Positions 53,973 to 62,582 of a stretch of 64,000 nucleotides of DNA are shown here, in pieces. Position 1 is the stretch's first letter; each line of letters starts with the position of its first letter. This DNA comes from Pedobacter sp. ASV12. Lineage in GTDB: Bacteria; Bacteroidota; Bacteroidia; Sphingobacteriales; Sphingobacteriaceae. The notes beneath the pieces were generated by a model. It was not told the origin of the DNA. It was given only the letters and a program-made list of their open reading frames with translations, and searched no databases. The DNA is taken from positions 1-64,000 of the forward strand of contig NZ_JAELUC010000006.1 in the NCBI RefSeq assembly GCF_016429155.1, in the 5' to 3' direction. A program made the position numbers and the translations under genes.

Positions 53973-54636
53973 CAAAATAGAAAAAGCATTGGCTGCTTCT
54001 CTGGCTGCTTTTGCAAAGGCTAAAGGAATCGATGCCAAAGAAGTAGAAAAAAGACTGGCCGATGTTTTTGCATTAGACATCAATTTTTTGGACAAGGTTG
54101 CGAAATTCGATGAGGTTTTTGACGATTATCCGGCTTTCGACGAGTTGCGCGAAGTGTATTTCGATACCCTGATGATCAATTTCTTTACCAGCGACGTGAA
54201 CAAGCTGGAAGAAAACTATCTCGAATCCAAAGAATGGGAAGCCATTGAAGAAGAAACGATCGATAGGGGCACCGAGTTGCTCAACCTGCTGTTGTACATC
54301 AACGAGTGCCACGATGAGCAGATCAACCCTGAATTAGACGATTTCCTGAAAGAGTTTCTGTTGGTTGACGAAGATGAGTTTCAAGACGAGTTCCATATCT
54401 ACGAAGACCTGATCAGCAACCAGCAGTTGGCCGAAAGCAGCGTAGAGGACATCTGCAAAAATGGTCAGACCCTTGATTTGAAGGAAGAAATGGAAGAACT
54501 GTTTGTGCCTTTTATGACGTTTTTCCTTCACCCCAACGGTGGCGAAGCAGTAGAAGCCGATTTGTTGAAGTATAGCAGTAACAAAGGTTACGATGTTGCA
54601 GTCTATAGCTTAATTGCTAACTTTAATAAAAAATAA
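53965..54636 (+). CDS. acidic hypothetical protein
   Basis: 223 residues, strongly acidic, all-helical in appearance, no signal peptide or membrane segment. Runs such as LEENYLESKEWEAIEEETIDRG and EFLLVDEDEFQDEFHIYEDL. I recognise no family. It overlaps the dihydroorotase-like gene by 8 bases and is followed 11 bases later by a DUF4199 membrane protein, so the three form one transcription unit. Confidence 0.72.
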   Translation: MNNKIEKALAASLAAFAKAKGIDAKEVEKRLADVFALDINFLDKVAKFDEVFDDYPAFDELREVYFDTLMINFFTSDVNKLEENYLESKEWEAIEEETIDRGTELLNLLLYINECHDEQINPELDDFLKEFLLVDEDEFQDEFHIYEDLISNQQLAESSVEDICKNGQTLDLKEEMEELFVPFMTFFLHPNGGEAVEADLLKYSSNKGYDVAVYSLIANFNKK

Positions 54637-54647
54637 ACTAAACTAAC

Positions 54648-55235
54648 ATGGAAATTAAATTTAACGATAAGGACTTAAAGGTCGAAGCAATCAAGAACGG
54701 CTTGGGCTTAGGTCTGATTATGGTGGTATTAGGTCTTGTTTCGGCTTACCTGATTATGAACTCGACTTCCATTTGGGCCATCTTCCTTTATCCCGTTTGC
54801 CTAAATATTATTCTTCCTATTGTTATTGCGGTTTTCTTCAGCAAAGACCTTCGTAAAAAAATAGGGGGCTACTGGAATTTTAGAAGGGCTACCTCAGGAA
54901 TATTCATCATGTTCCTAACCAGCTACCTGATTTCTTCGGTAGTAAACGTAGCGTACGTTAAGTTGGTTGAGCCTGACATGCAGGCCAAGATCCAAACGTC
55001 CATTACGGATGCTACAACAAAAATGATGGAAAAACAAGGCGTAGACAAGGCCAAAATCGATGAAGTAATCAAGCAAAAAGACGAAGAGTTTAAAAAGAAA
55101 AACAGCGGTACGGTTATGCAGTCTGTACAAGGCTACCTGATCGGTGTACTTTTTGTGTTTGTGTTTGCGTTAATATTCGGAGCCATCTTTAAAAAAGAGC
55201 CTCCCTTGTTTGTAAGTGATACCAACGAAAATTAA
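54648..55235 (+). CDS. DUF4199 membrane protein
   Basis: 195 residues with four hydrophobic segments: about 20-40, 45-68, 82-104 and 160-182, and a lysine-rich region with a coiled stretch at about 115-155. This is the DUF4199 pattern, widespread in Bacteroidota and of unknown function. It is the last gene of the unit starting with the BatA-like or dihydroorotase-like gene and is followed by a strong terminator. Confidence 0.8.
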   Translation: MEIKFNDKDLKVEAIKNGLGLGLIMVVLGLVSAYLIMNSTSIWAIFLYPVCLNIILPIVIAVFFSKDLRKKIGGYWNFRRATSGIFIMFLTSYLISSVVNVAYVKLVEPDMQAKIQTSITDATTKMMEKQGVDKAKIDEVIKQKDEEFKKKNSGTVMQSVQGYLIGVLFVFVFALIFGAIFKKEPPLFVSDTNEN

Positions 55236-55255
55236 GTATAATTAGTAATCGAATA

Positions 55256-55298
55256 CGTGCAGGTTTTGTCATTTAATTTGATGAAATTTGCACGTTTT
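55256..55298 (+). terminator. strong terminator after the DUF4199 gene
   Basis: CGTGCAGGTTTTGTCA pairs with TGATGAAATTTGCACG (16 pairs, several G-U) around TTTAATT, then TTTT. It spans 55256-55294 plus the T-run. Confidence 0.88.
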
Positions 55299-55409
55299 AA
55301 TTTATACAAACCGTACGTTGTTGCAAACAAAAGAACAGATAGGAACCGGGCTGGCAGCAATCCGGTTGCAGAGTACCCTTTTTGAAACAATGACGACAAC
55401 TCTAAATTA
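55299..55409 (+). promoter_or_regulatory. structured leader upstream of the first glycosyltransferase
   Basis: AACCGG (55347-55352) pairs with CCGGTT further on, with GCTG/CAGC inside the loop. A six-codon mini-ORF, ATGACGACAACT then CTAAATTAA (M-T-T-T-L-N), ends with TAATG over the glycosyltransferase start. I cannot match it to a known riboswitch. Confidence 0.4.
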
Positions 55410-56360
55410 ATGGATATATCAATAGTAATTCCACTCTATAACGAAGAGGAATCGTTGCCTGAGCTGATCGCTTGGATAGATAAGGTGATGACCGAAAACA
55501 ACTTCTCGTACGAAGCCATTTTTATTGATGATGGCAGCAAGGATACTTCATGGTCGGTCATTACGCAGCTCAAAGAAAGTTATGGCAGCGTAAAAGGCAT
55601 CAAGTTCAGGAGGAATTACGGCAAATCTGCGGCCCTGAATGTGGGTTTTGAAGTGGCGCAAGGCGATGTGATCATTACCATGGACGCCGACTTGCAGGAT
55701 AGTCCGGATGAAGTGCCGGAACTTTACAGAAGGATCAAAGAAGAAAACTTCGATATCGTGTCGGGCTGGAAAAAAAAGCGCTACGACCCGATTACCAAAA
55801 CTATACCCACCAAGCTGTTTAACGCGGCTACCCGCAAAATGAGTGGCATACAGCTCAACGATTTCAACTGTGGCCTAAAAGCCTACCGCAAAGATGTAGT
55901 CAAAACCATCGAAGTATACGGCGAAATGCACCGCTACATTCCGGTAATTGCCAAATGGGCGGGTTTCAGCAAAATTGGCGAACAGGTAGTAGAGCACCGG
56001 GCCAGGAAATATGGGGTAACCAAATTTGGCCTGAGTCGTTTTATCAATGGCTTTTTAGACCTGCTTTCTATCTTTTTTGTGGGCAAGTTTGGCAAAAGGC
56101 CCATGCATTTTTTCGGCTCGCTGGGCGTATTGAGCTTTTTTGTGGGCATGATCATGACCTTGTGGATGATAGGCGTAAAACTTTATCATATTGCCGCACA
56201 TATTCCTTACAAAAGAGAAATTACAGACCAACCCTTGTTTTATATAGCTTTGGTAGCCATTATCGTCGGTTCACAAATGTTCCTTACCGGATTTGTGGCC
56301 GAACTGGTCACGCGCAACGCTCCAGAAAGAAACCAGTACTTAATTGAGAAGGAACTTTAA
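55410..56360 (+). CDS. GT2 family glycosyltransferase, DPMS/GtrB-like
   Basis: 316 residues. GT-A domain (1-230) starts ISIVIPLYNEEESLPEL, with FIDDGSKDTSW, the metal-binding DADLQDSPDEV and GWKKKRYDP motifs; two membrane helices (about 235-258 and 275-300) close the protein. The layout matches dolichyl/undecaprenyl-phosphate sugar synthases such as GtrB. It would load a sugar on a lipid carrier. Another GT2 gene follows. Confidence 0.9.
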   Translation: MDISIVIPLYNEEESLPELIAWIDKVMTENNFSYEAIFIDDGSKDTSWSVITQLKESYGSVKGIKFRRNYGKSAALNVGFEVAQGDVIITMDADLQDSPDEVPELYRRIKEENFDIVSGWKKKRYDPITKTIPTKLFNAATRKMSGIQLNDFNCGLKAYRKDVVKTIEVYGEMHRYIPVIAKWAGFSKIGEQVVEHRARKYGVTKFGLSRFINGFLDLLSIFFVGKFGKRPMHFFGSLGVLSFFVGMIMTLWMIGVKLYHIAAHIPYKREITDQPLFYIALVAIIVGSQMFLTGFVAELVTRNAPERNQYLIEKEL

Positions 56361-56423
56361 GGCATAGGGCGTAAGGTATATTCACGCCGTAAACCTTCAA
56401 CCTTTTACCTTTTACCTTAACAC
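56358..56423 (+). repeat. inverted heptamer array between the two glycosyltransferase genes
   Basis: Left units AAGGCAT, AGGGCGT, AAGGTAT (56359-56379) face right units AACCTTC, AACCTTT, TACCTTT, TACCTTA (56392-56419), again of complementary type. The array ends four bases before the next ATG. Confidence 0.75.
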
Positions 56424-57392
56424 ATGTTTTTCTCTATCATCATACCACTTTACAACCGTCCGCAAGAAATAGACGAACTGCTGGAAACCCTAACCAGGCA
56501 AACCTATACGCAGTTTGAGGTGCTGGTTATTGAAGATGGTTCGGTAAACGATGCCAAGGATATTGTGGCTTCTTATGCCAACCGCTTAGACGTAAAATAT
56601 TTTTTTAAGCCCAACGAGGGGCAAGGCTTTTCGCGCAATTTTGGTTTCGAACGCGCCAAAGGCGACTATTTTGTCATCTTCGATTCGGATTGCCTCATCC
56701 CGGCCGATTATCTCGAAATCGTAAAAGACTATTTATTCGAGCATCAGCTGGATGCCTATGGCGGTCCTGATGCCGCGCACGATACCTTTACGCCTGTACA
56801 AAAAGCCATCAGCTACGCCATGACGTCGCCGTTTACTACCGGTGGTATCCGCGGCAATAAACAGCATATTGGCCAGTTCCATCCGCGTAGCTTTAACATG
56901 GGCGTATCAAGAGAAGTTTGGGAAAAGGTAGGAGGCTTTATCCTCACCCGTTTGGGCGAAGACATCGAGTACAGCATCCGTATCCACGAAAGCGGCTTTA
57001 AAATCGGCCTGATTCCGGCCGCCAAGGTTTTTCACAAGAGAAGAACCAGCTTTAAGCAATTTTATAAGCAGCTCCACTTTTTTGGGCGGGCAAGGATCAA
57101 TATTTACAAACATTTCCCAGCAGAACTGAAATTGGTGCATTTCTTTCCGGCGTTTTTTGTTGTCGGATTGGGCATTACCCTATTGTGCAACTTTATTTAT
57201 TGGCCATTGGCCTGGGTATGCAATTTCTTTTTGCTGCTCTTTTTTGTGTTGATATTTTTTCATGCCTGGCAGGTCAACAAATCAATAAAAATTGCATTTT
57301 TGAGTGTAGTTGCATCTTTTATACAACTTACGGCCTATGGTTTAGGCTTTATACAGGATTTTTTTAAGCGAATTATATTTAAACAATCATGA
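56424..57392 (+). CDS. GT2 family glycosyltransferase
   Basis: 322 residues. GT-A domain (1-230) has FSIIIPLYNRPQEIDELL, VIEDGSVNDAK, the metal-site FDSDCLIPADYLE and LGEDIEYSIRIHESGF; two or three hydrophobic segments follow at about 240-310. Acceptor unknown. It ends inside the next gene (4-base overlap). Confidence 0.88.
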   Translation: MFFSIIIPLYNRPQEIDELLETLTRQTYTQFEVLVIEDGSVNDAKDIVASYANRLDVKYFFKPNEGQGFSRNFGFERAKGDYFVIFDSDCLIPADYLEIVKDYLFEHQLDAYGGPDAAHDTFTPVQKAISYAMTSPFTTGGIRGNKQHIGQFHPRSFNMGVSREVWEKVGGFILTRLGEDIEYSIRIHESGFKIGLIPAAKVFHKRRTSFKQFYKQLHFFGRARINIYKHFPAELKLVHFFPAFFVVGLGITLLCNFIYWPLAWVCNFFLLLFFVLIFFHAWQVNKSIKIAFLSVVASFIQLTAYGLGFIQDFFKRIIFKQS

Positions 57393-58264
57393 TAGATTAT
57401 CTAAAGGAAAGCACATTTGCGGTTAAGGATGTCGTGTTGCAGGCCTGGAAGGTAACCAAAGAAAATTATTTTTCTATTGCTACGCTTTGCTTCCTGATCT
57501 TCATCACCGCATCTACCTCAACCTTTATGGCCTTCTTTATGGAAGAGCTGCATATTGGCATCAAGATCGTGATGCTGCTCATTTTCATCATGTGCTATTG
57601 CGTGATAGAGCTTTGCATGATCAAGTATATTTTTCATTTGCTCGACGATGAAAATGCCGATATCAAGATTATCGATACCTTGCCTACCCGAAAGGAAATA
57701 GGCCGCTTCTTGTTGGGCACCATTTATTTTGGTATCAGTATCTTCTTAGTAGGTATTCTGCTCATGCCGGTGCTGTATATTTTAGACCTGGTTTTCAAAT
57801 TTGCGGTAAGTCAGCATATTATTGCCGGTTATGCCGAAACCGGCAAGATCATTGTTAACATAGCGGTGGTTATTGCCATGATCAGTATTTTCTTTACGTT
57901 TATCCGCATCATTTTCTTTCCTTTTTTCATCATCGATAAGCATTCTCCGCCTTTCGAATCCATTAAGCTGAGCCTGGCCACTACCAAGGGCAACTTTATC
58001 AAGCTCATGTTTTTTTTGCTGGGTTTGGTCATTGTACAAGCTATTGTATTTGGCTTTTTCTATGTAGTAGTGACCACAGGCTTCCGCTTGATCAATTTCT
58101 TCTTCGATACCGATATCAACCAATACATTTCGCTGATTGTGGTCATATTCAGCTCGTTTGTGATTGTGCCTTTTACGACGGCTTTTTTTGCGGTGGCCTA
58201 CCGCAAGATCATGGGCGACTACAAAGGTGACGAGCATCCGGATATTATCCATAACATTGTTTAA
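57389..58264 (+). CDS. integral membrane protein of unknown function
   Basis: 291 residues with six long hydrophobic segments (about 28-50, 57-80, 108-135, 150-175, 205-232, 240-268). No catalytic motif is seen. The overall pattern resembles the glycerophosphoryl diester phosphodiesterase membrane region or DUF975-type proteins. Cotranscribed with the glycosyltransferase before it (4-base overlap). Confidence 0.72.
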   Translation: MIDYLKESTFAVKDVVLQAWKVTKENYFSIATLCFLIFITASTSTFMAFFMEELHIGIKIVMLLIFIMCYCVIELCMIKYIFHLLDDENADIKIIDTLPTRKEIGRFLLGTIYFGISIFLVGILLMPVLYILDLVFKFAVSQHIIAGYAETGKIIVNIAVVIAMISIFFTFIRIIFFPFFIIDKHSPPFESIKLSLATTKGNFIKLMFFLLGLVIVQAIVFGFFYVVVTTGFRLINFFFDTDINQYISLIVVIFSSFVIVPFTTAFFAVAYRKIMGDYKGDEHPDIIHNIV

Positions 58265-58300
58265 TTTAAAGTGCACAGGTTTGTTAGCCATGGCTTCATT

Positions 58301-58350
58301 GGCAACTGAAAACCGAGCATTGTAAACGGGTAACTGTAAACTGAAAAATG
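58301..58350 (+). repeat. heptamer array running into the GH3 start codon
   Basis: Seven consecutive 7-base units from 58302: GCAACTG, AAAACCG, AGCATTG, TAAACGG, GTAACTG, TAAACTG, AAAAATG. The last contains the ATG of the next gene. The complementary half, if any, is only weakly visible upstream (GGTTTGTTAGC at about 58278). Confidence 0.7.
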
Positions 58351-59850
58351 GGATTTAAAGCAGCATTGAGCAAGCCGTTTGCGGCATGGGTGGTAAAAGG
58401 AATTGACAAGTGGAAAAAGGATGCGGTAAAAGCGCAGCAAACCATCTTCCAATCGTTGATTAAAGGGGCTTCTGCTACGGTGTTTGGACATGACCATGAT
58501 TTTGCATCCATAAAGAGCTATGCCGATTTCAAGGCGAAGGTGCCCATCCGCGATTACGAAACCTTGAAACCTTATGTAGATAGGGTTGTAGCTGGCGAAA
58601 AAAATATCCTCTGGAAAGGGAAACCAGCCTATTTTGCCAAAACTTCGGGCACCACTTCTGGCGTAAAATACATTCCTATTTCAAAGGAATCGATGCCCGA
58701 ACACATCAAGGCGGCCCGTAATGCCTTGTTAACCTATATTCATGAAACAGGCAAGGCCGATTTCGTAAATGGCAAAATGATCTTCCTGCAGGGTAGTCCG
58801 ATTTTAACCGAAAAGCATGGCATTAAAATAGGGCGTTTATCGGGCATTGTAGCCCATCTGGTACCGGCATACTTGCAAAAAAACAGGCTGCCTTCATACC
58901 CAACCAATTGCATCGAAGATTGGGAGGAAAAGGTTGATGCGATTGTAGGCGAAACGATCAGCCAGGATATGACCCTGATTTCGGGTATTCCGCCATGGGT
59001 ACAAATGTATTTTGATAGGCTCAAAGTAAAGTCTGGTGGCAAAAAAATAAAAGATATCTTCCAAAATTTTAGCCTGTTTGTTTATGGTGGCGTTAATTAC
59101 GAACCTTACCGCGCCAAGATAGAGGCCAGCATTGGCAAAAAGATCGATTCGATAGAAACCTATCCGGCATCAGAAGGTTTTATTGCCTATCAGGACAGTC
59201 AACAGGAAAAAGGACTTTTGCTATTGGCCAACGCCGGCATTTTTTACGAATTTATTCCCGCCGACGAGTACTATAATGAAAATCCAACCCGGTTAAGTTT
59301 GGGCGAAGTGGAGCTGGACAAGAATTACGCACTGATTTTAAACACCAATGCCGGTTTATGGGGCTATAGCATTGGCGATACCGTGAAATTTGTGTCGAAA
59401 AACCCCTATAAGATTTTGGTCACCGGTCGCATCAAGCATTTCATTTCGGCTTTTGGCGAGCATGTTATCGGCGAGGAGGTAGAGCATGCGTTGCTTTCGG
59501 TAGCCAACGAGGAAGGGGTAGAAATTACAGAATTTACTGTAGCGCCGCAGGTGAATGCGCCAGATGGGCAATTGCCTTACCATGAGTGGTTTGTAGAGTT
59601 TGGTACGGAGCCGAAAGACCCGCAAGCCTTCGCCGCTAAAGTAGATAAGGCTTTGCAAAAGAAGAATATTTACTATTTTGACCTCATTGAAGGCAAAATC
59701 CTGCAACCGTTAATTATCCGTACCTTGCAGCAAGATGCTTTTGTAAACTATATGCGCGCTGCTGGCAAGCTTGGCGGACAAAACAAAGTGCCTCGTTTAA
59801 GCAACGATAGAAAGATTGCCGACGAGCTAACGCAGTATGTGAAGACGTAG
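58348..59850 (+). CDS. GH3 auxin-responsive promoter family protein (acyl-adenylating)
   Basis: 500 residues of the GH3 family: ATP-dependent acyl-adenylate/amide synthetases related to plant auxin-conjugating enzymes. The phosphate-binding loop AKTSGTTSGVKYIPIS is at about residues 92-107. The second nucleotide motif is seen in ETYPASEGFIAYQD, and a hinge Asp/Lys in the C-terminal domain as GRIKHFISAFGEHV. The bacterial substrate is unknown. The preceding 83 bases contain a heptamer array. Confidence 0.88.
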   Translation: MGFKAALSKPFAAWVVKGIDKWKKDAVKAQQTIFQSLIKGASATVFGHDHDFASIKSYADFKAKVPIRDYETLKPYVDRVVAGEKNILWKGKPAYFAKTSGTTSGVKYIPISKESMPEHIKAARNALLTYIHETGKADFVNGKMIFLQGSPILTEKHGIKIGRLSGIVAHLVPAYLQKNRLPSYPTNCIEDWEEKVDAIVGETISQDMTLISGIPPWVQMYFDRLKVKSGGKKIKDIFQNFSLFVYGGVNYEPYRAKIEASIGKKIDSIETYPASEGFIAYQDSQQEKGLLLLANAGIFYEFIPADEYYNENPTRLSLGEVELDKNYALILNTNAGLWGYSIGDTVKFVSKNPYKILVTGRIKHFISAFGEHVIGEEVEHALLSVANEEGVEITEFTVAPQVNAPDGQLPYHEWFVEFGTEPKDPQAFAAKVDKALQKKNIYYFDLIEGKILQPLIIRTLQQDAFVNYMRAAGKLGGQNKVPRLSNDRKIADELTQYVKT

Positions 59851-59902
59851 ATTGCTATCCCTATGGTAATTCCAGAATGGATGGTACTTAAAAAAGAATG
59901 AA

Positions 59903-61081
59903 TTGAAGAATATAGCTATACTAGGCAGTACAGGATCAATAGGTACACAAGCTTTGGAAGTGGTTCGGAGCAATCCAACGCAGTACCGCGTAAATGCGCT
60001 CACTGCGCAGCGCAATGCCGATCTGCTGATTGAACAGGCACTCGAATTTAAGCCAGATTTGGTGGTGATTACTTGCGAAGACCATTATCAAACGGTTAAA
60101 AATGCCTTGCCCCATACGCAGGTGTTGTGTGGCGAAGACGCTTTGTTGGCGGCTGTTCAACTGCCCCAAACCCAATTGGTTTTAACGGCCATTATGGGTT
60201 CGGTAGGGCTCAAACCTACCATTGCCGCGATCGAAGCTAAAAAAGACATCGGCTTGGCGAATAAGGAAACCCTGGTGGTAGCCGGCGAATTGGTGATGCA
60301 GCTGGCCAAACAAAACGGTGTTAGCATCATTCCGGTTGATTCGGAGCACTCGGCTATTTTTCAATGCCTGGTTGGTGAAGCAAACAACACCATCGAAAAA
60401 ATCATGCTCACCGCTTCTGGCGGACCTTTCAGGGGCAAGGATAGGGCTTTCTTGGCTCATGTAACCAAGGCACAGGCTTTAAAGCATCCCAATTGGGTAA
60501 TGGGAGCCAAAATCACCATCGACTCGGCTTCGCTGATGAACAAAGGCTTGGAGGCTATAGAGGCCAAATGGTTGTTTGGATTAACCGGCAACCAAATTGA
60601 GGTTGTTGTCCATCCACAGTCGATCATCCATTCGATGGTACAGTTTAGCGATGGCTCTATCAAAGCGCAAATGGGGCTTCCCGACATGAAATTGCCTATC
60701 CATTATGCTTTGGCCTATCCTCATCGCATGGTTAGCAACTTCGAGCGTTTCAACTTTTTGAACTATCCTGAACTGAGTTTTGCACAAGCAGATACCCAAA
60801 CCTTCAGAAACCTCGGCCTGGCTTATCAGGCCATGGAAAAAGGAGGGAACATGCCCTGTATCATTAATGCCGCCAACGAAGTGGTAGTTGATGCTTTTTT
60901 AAAGGATAACATCGGTTTTTTACAAATGAGCGATGTCATCGAAACCTGTATGGAAAGCATCGGCTTTATAGCGCATCCAACGCTCAACAATTATTTAGAA
61001 ACCGACCGGCAGACACGTATATTTGCCAGCGAACTCGTAACAAAACAAAATTTAACCAATCTAAAAACAAAAACACACTAA
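59903..61081 (+). CDS. dxr: 1-deoxy-D-xylulose 5-phosphate reductoisomerase
   Basis: 392 residues, second enzyme of the MEP isoprenoid pathway. NADPH-binding GSTGSIGTQAL (residues 7-17), the NKETLVVAGELVM motif, metal site and active site in DSEHSAIFQ, SGGPFRG and SLMNKGLEAIEAKWLF. The start codon is TTG; the nearest upstream ATG is out of frame and closes at TGA just before (59899-59901). Followed by rseP at 7 bases, a conserved pair in many bacteria. Confidence 0.97.
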   Translation: MKNIAILGSTGSIGTQALEVVRSNPTQYRVNALTAQRNADLLIEQALEFKPDLVVITCEDHYQTVKNALPHTQVLCGEDALLAAVQLPQTQLVLTAIMGSVGLKPTIAAIEAKKDIGLANKETLVVAGELVMQLAKQNGVSIIPVDSEHSAIFQCLVGEANNTIEKIMLTASGGPFRGKDRAFLAHVTKAQALKHPNWVMGAKITIDSASLMNKGLEAIEAKWLFGLTGNQIEVVVHPQSIIHSMVQFSDGSIKAQMGLPDMKLPIHYALAYPHRMVSNFERFNFLNYPELSFAQADTQTFRNLGLAYQAMEKGGNMPCIINAANEVVVDAFLKDNIGFLQMSDVIETCMESIGFIAHPTLNNYLETDRQTRIFASELVTKQNLTNLKTKTH

Positions 61082-61088
61082 ATACGAT

Positions 61089-62492
61089 ATGAATGGACTG
61101 ATTATGGCGGGCCAGCTTTTGCTGGGTTTATCAATACTAGTAATCTTACACGAGTTAGGACATTTTTTGGCGGCGCGTGCCTTTGGCATAAAAGTAGAGA
61201 AGTTCTATCTTTTCTTCGATGCCTGGGGAGTGAAGTTGGTTAGCTTCAAAGTGGGCGAAACTGAATATGGAATTGGCTGGCTGCCTTTGGGGGGCTACGT
61301 CAAGATTTCAGGTATGATAGACGAGTCTATGGATACCGAGCAAATGGCTTTGCCGGCAGAACCTTGGGAGTTCCGTTCAAAACCTGCCTGGCAGCGTTTA
61401 ATCGTTATGCTGGGCGGTATTATTGTCAATATCGTCGTAGGTATCTTCATTTTTTGGATGATTACCTTTAAATACGGCGAAAACTATACGCCTAACGACC
61501 AGTTGACAAATGGCGTATCGCCAGGAGTTATCGGCAAAAGTTTGGGACTACAAAACGGCGACAAGATTTTGGCGATCAACGGACAAAAAGTAATCCGTTT
61601 CGAAGAACTGATGAGCTCGAAGGTACTTTTGGGTAGTCCTAAGCTTACCATTGCCAGGAACGGCAAAGCCATGGACTATAAAGTGCCAGAAACCGTATTG
61701 GATAGTATCAGCGAATATGGGATAAAAGAATTTGTAGCACCGAGGTTTGCGGTAAAAAACATCAACCTTGTATTTAAACCATCTGATAATAAGGTCAATC
61801 CAAAAGGTCTTATCGATAAAATCAAAAATCTTTTTGGCAAATATAAACAAGTACAATATTCTACCGCTGCATACGATGCCGGAATTAGAACTGGCGATAG
61901 CATCATAACGGTTAACGGCAAAACGCTTCCACTCAGGGATCAGGTTATTGCAGAAGTCAAGGCATCGGCTGGCAAAACAATCGCAGTTCAAGTATCCAGA
62001 AAAGGAAAAATCATAGATTTTAATCCTAAAGTTGCCAAAGACGGTACTATCGGAATTGGATTTGCAGTTTTCGACTTGCCTGAAAAGCATGTGGATTATA
62101 GCTTTTTAGAGTCGTTTTCAGTTGGTACAGACAAAGCCTGGACAACGTTTTCTGATAATGCCAAGGGTATTTGGAAGATGATTACCGGAAAAGTAAGCGC
62201 GCGTAACATCAGCAGCCCGATTGGCATCGCACAGGTTTACGGAAGCGATTTCGATTGGGAGAACTTCTGGCGCTTAACCGGCCTTATCTCTATTGCATTG
62301 GCTTTTATGAACTTGTTGCCTATTCCGGCACTTGATGGTGGCCACGTGGTGTTTTTGATTATTGAAATGATCAAAGGCAAGCCATTGAGCGATAAGTTCA
62401 TGGAACGTGCCCAAATTGTAGGTTTCGTGATCCTGCTCAGCTTGATGGTTTTCGCCTTCGGCAACGATATACTCAAACTGTTTGGCAAATAA
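61089..62492 (+). CDS. rseP: site-2 intramembrane protease RseP
   Basis: 467 residues, membrane metalloprotease. The zinc motif HELGH is at residues about 21-25 (VILHELGHFLAAR), and the second metal site is LPIPALDGGHVVF near the C-terminus. Two PDZ-like regions lie between (about 125-205 and 245-325). It cuts anti-sigma factors and signal peptides within the membrane. It is downstream of dxr, probably in one operon. Confidence 0.95.
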   Translation: MNGLIMAGQLLLGLSILVILHELGHFLAARAFGIKVEKFYLFFDAWGVKLVSFKVGETEYGIGWLPLGGYVKISGMIDESMDTEQMALPAEPWEFRSKPAWQRLIVMLGGIIVNIVVGIFIFWMITFKYGENYTPNDQLTNGVSPGVIGKSLGLQNGDKILAINGQKVIRFEELMSSKVLLGSPKLTIARNGKAMDYKVPETVLDSISEYGIKEFVAPRFAVKNINLVFKPSDNKVNPKGLIDKIKNLFGKYKQVQYSTAAYDAGIRTGDSIITVNGKTLPLRDQVIAEVKASAGKTIAVQVSRKGKIIDFNPKVAKDGTIGIGFAVFDLPEKHVDYSFLESFSVGTDKAWTTFSDNAKGIWKMITGKVSARNISSPIGIAQVYGSDFDWENFWRLTGLISIALAFMNLLPIPALDGGHVVFLIIEMIKGKPLSDKFMERAQIVGFVILLSLMVFAFGNDILKLFGK

Positions 62493-62499
62493 TATGTAC

Positions 62500-62582
62500 G
62501 AGGTTAGCGGCTTGAGCAATCATCTTAAGCCTCTGGCCTTTAGCCATCCACTTTAGTTTTCAAGCTTTAACCTTCAACCCAT
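62500..62582 (+). repeat. inverted heptamer array between rseP and hscB
   Basis: Left units GAGGTTA, GCGGCTT, GAGCAAT (62500-62520) face right units AAGCCTC, TGGCCTT, TAGCCAT, CCACTTT, AGTTTTC, AAGCTTT, AACCTTC, AACCC (62527-62580) that run to the ATG of the next gene. The left units are the complementary type of the right ones. Confidence 0.75.

Noticed and set aside
55347-55385. Cobalamin or SAM riboswitch suspected from the CCGG hairpin
   Set aside because: The conserved core sequences of those riboswitches are not present, and the downstream gene is a glycosyltransferase with no link to either ligand.
59861-59901. 12-codon ORF before dxr (MVIPEW start)
   Set aside because: It ends just before the TTG start and could couple translation, but nothing beyond position supports it as a gene.
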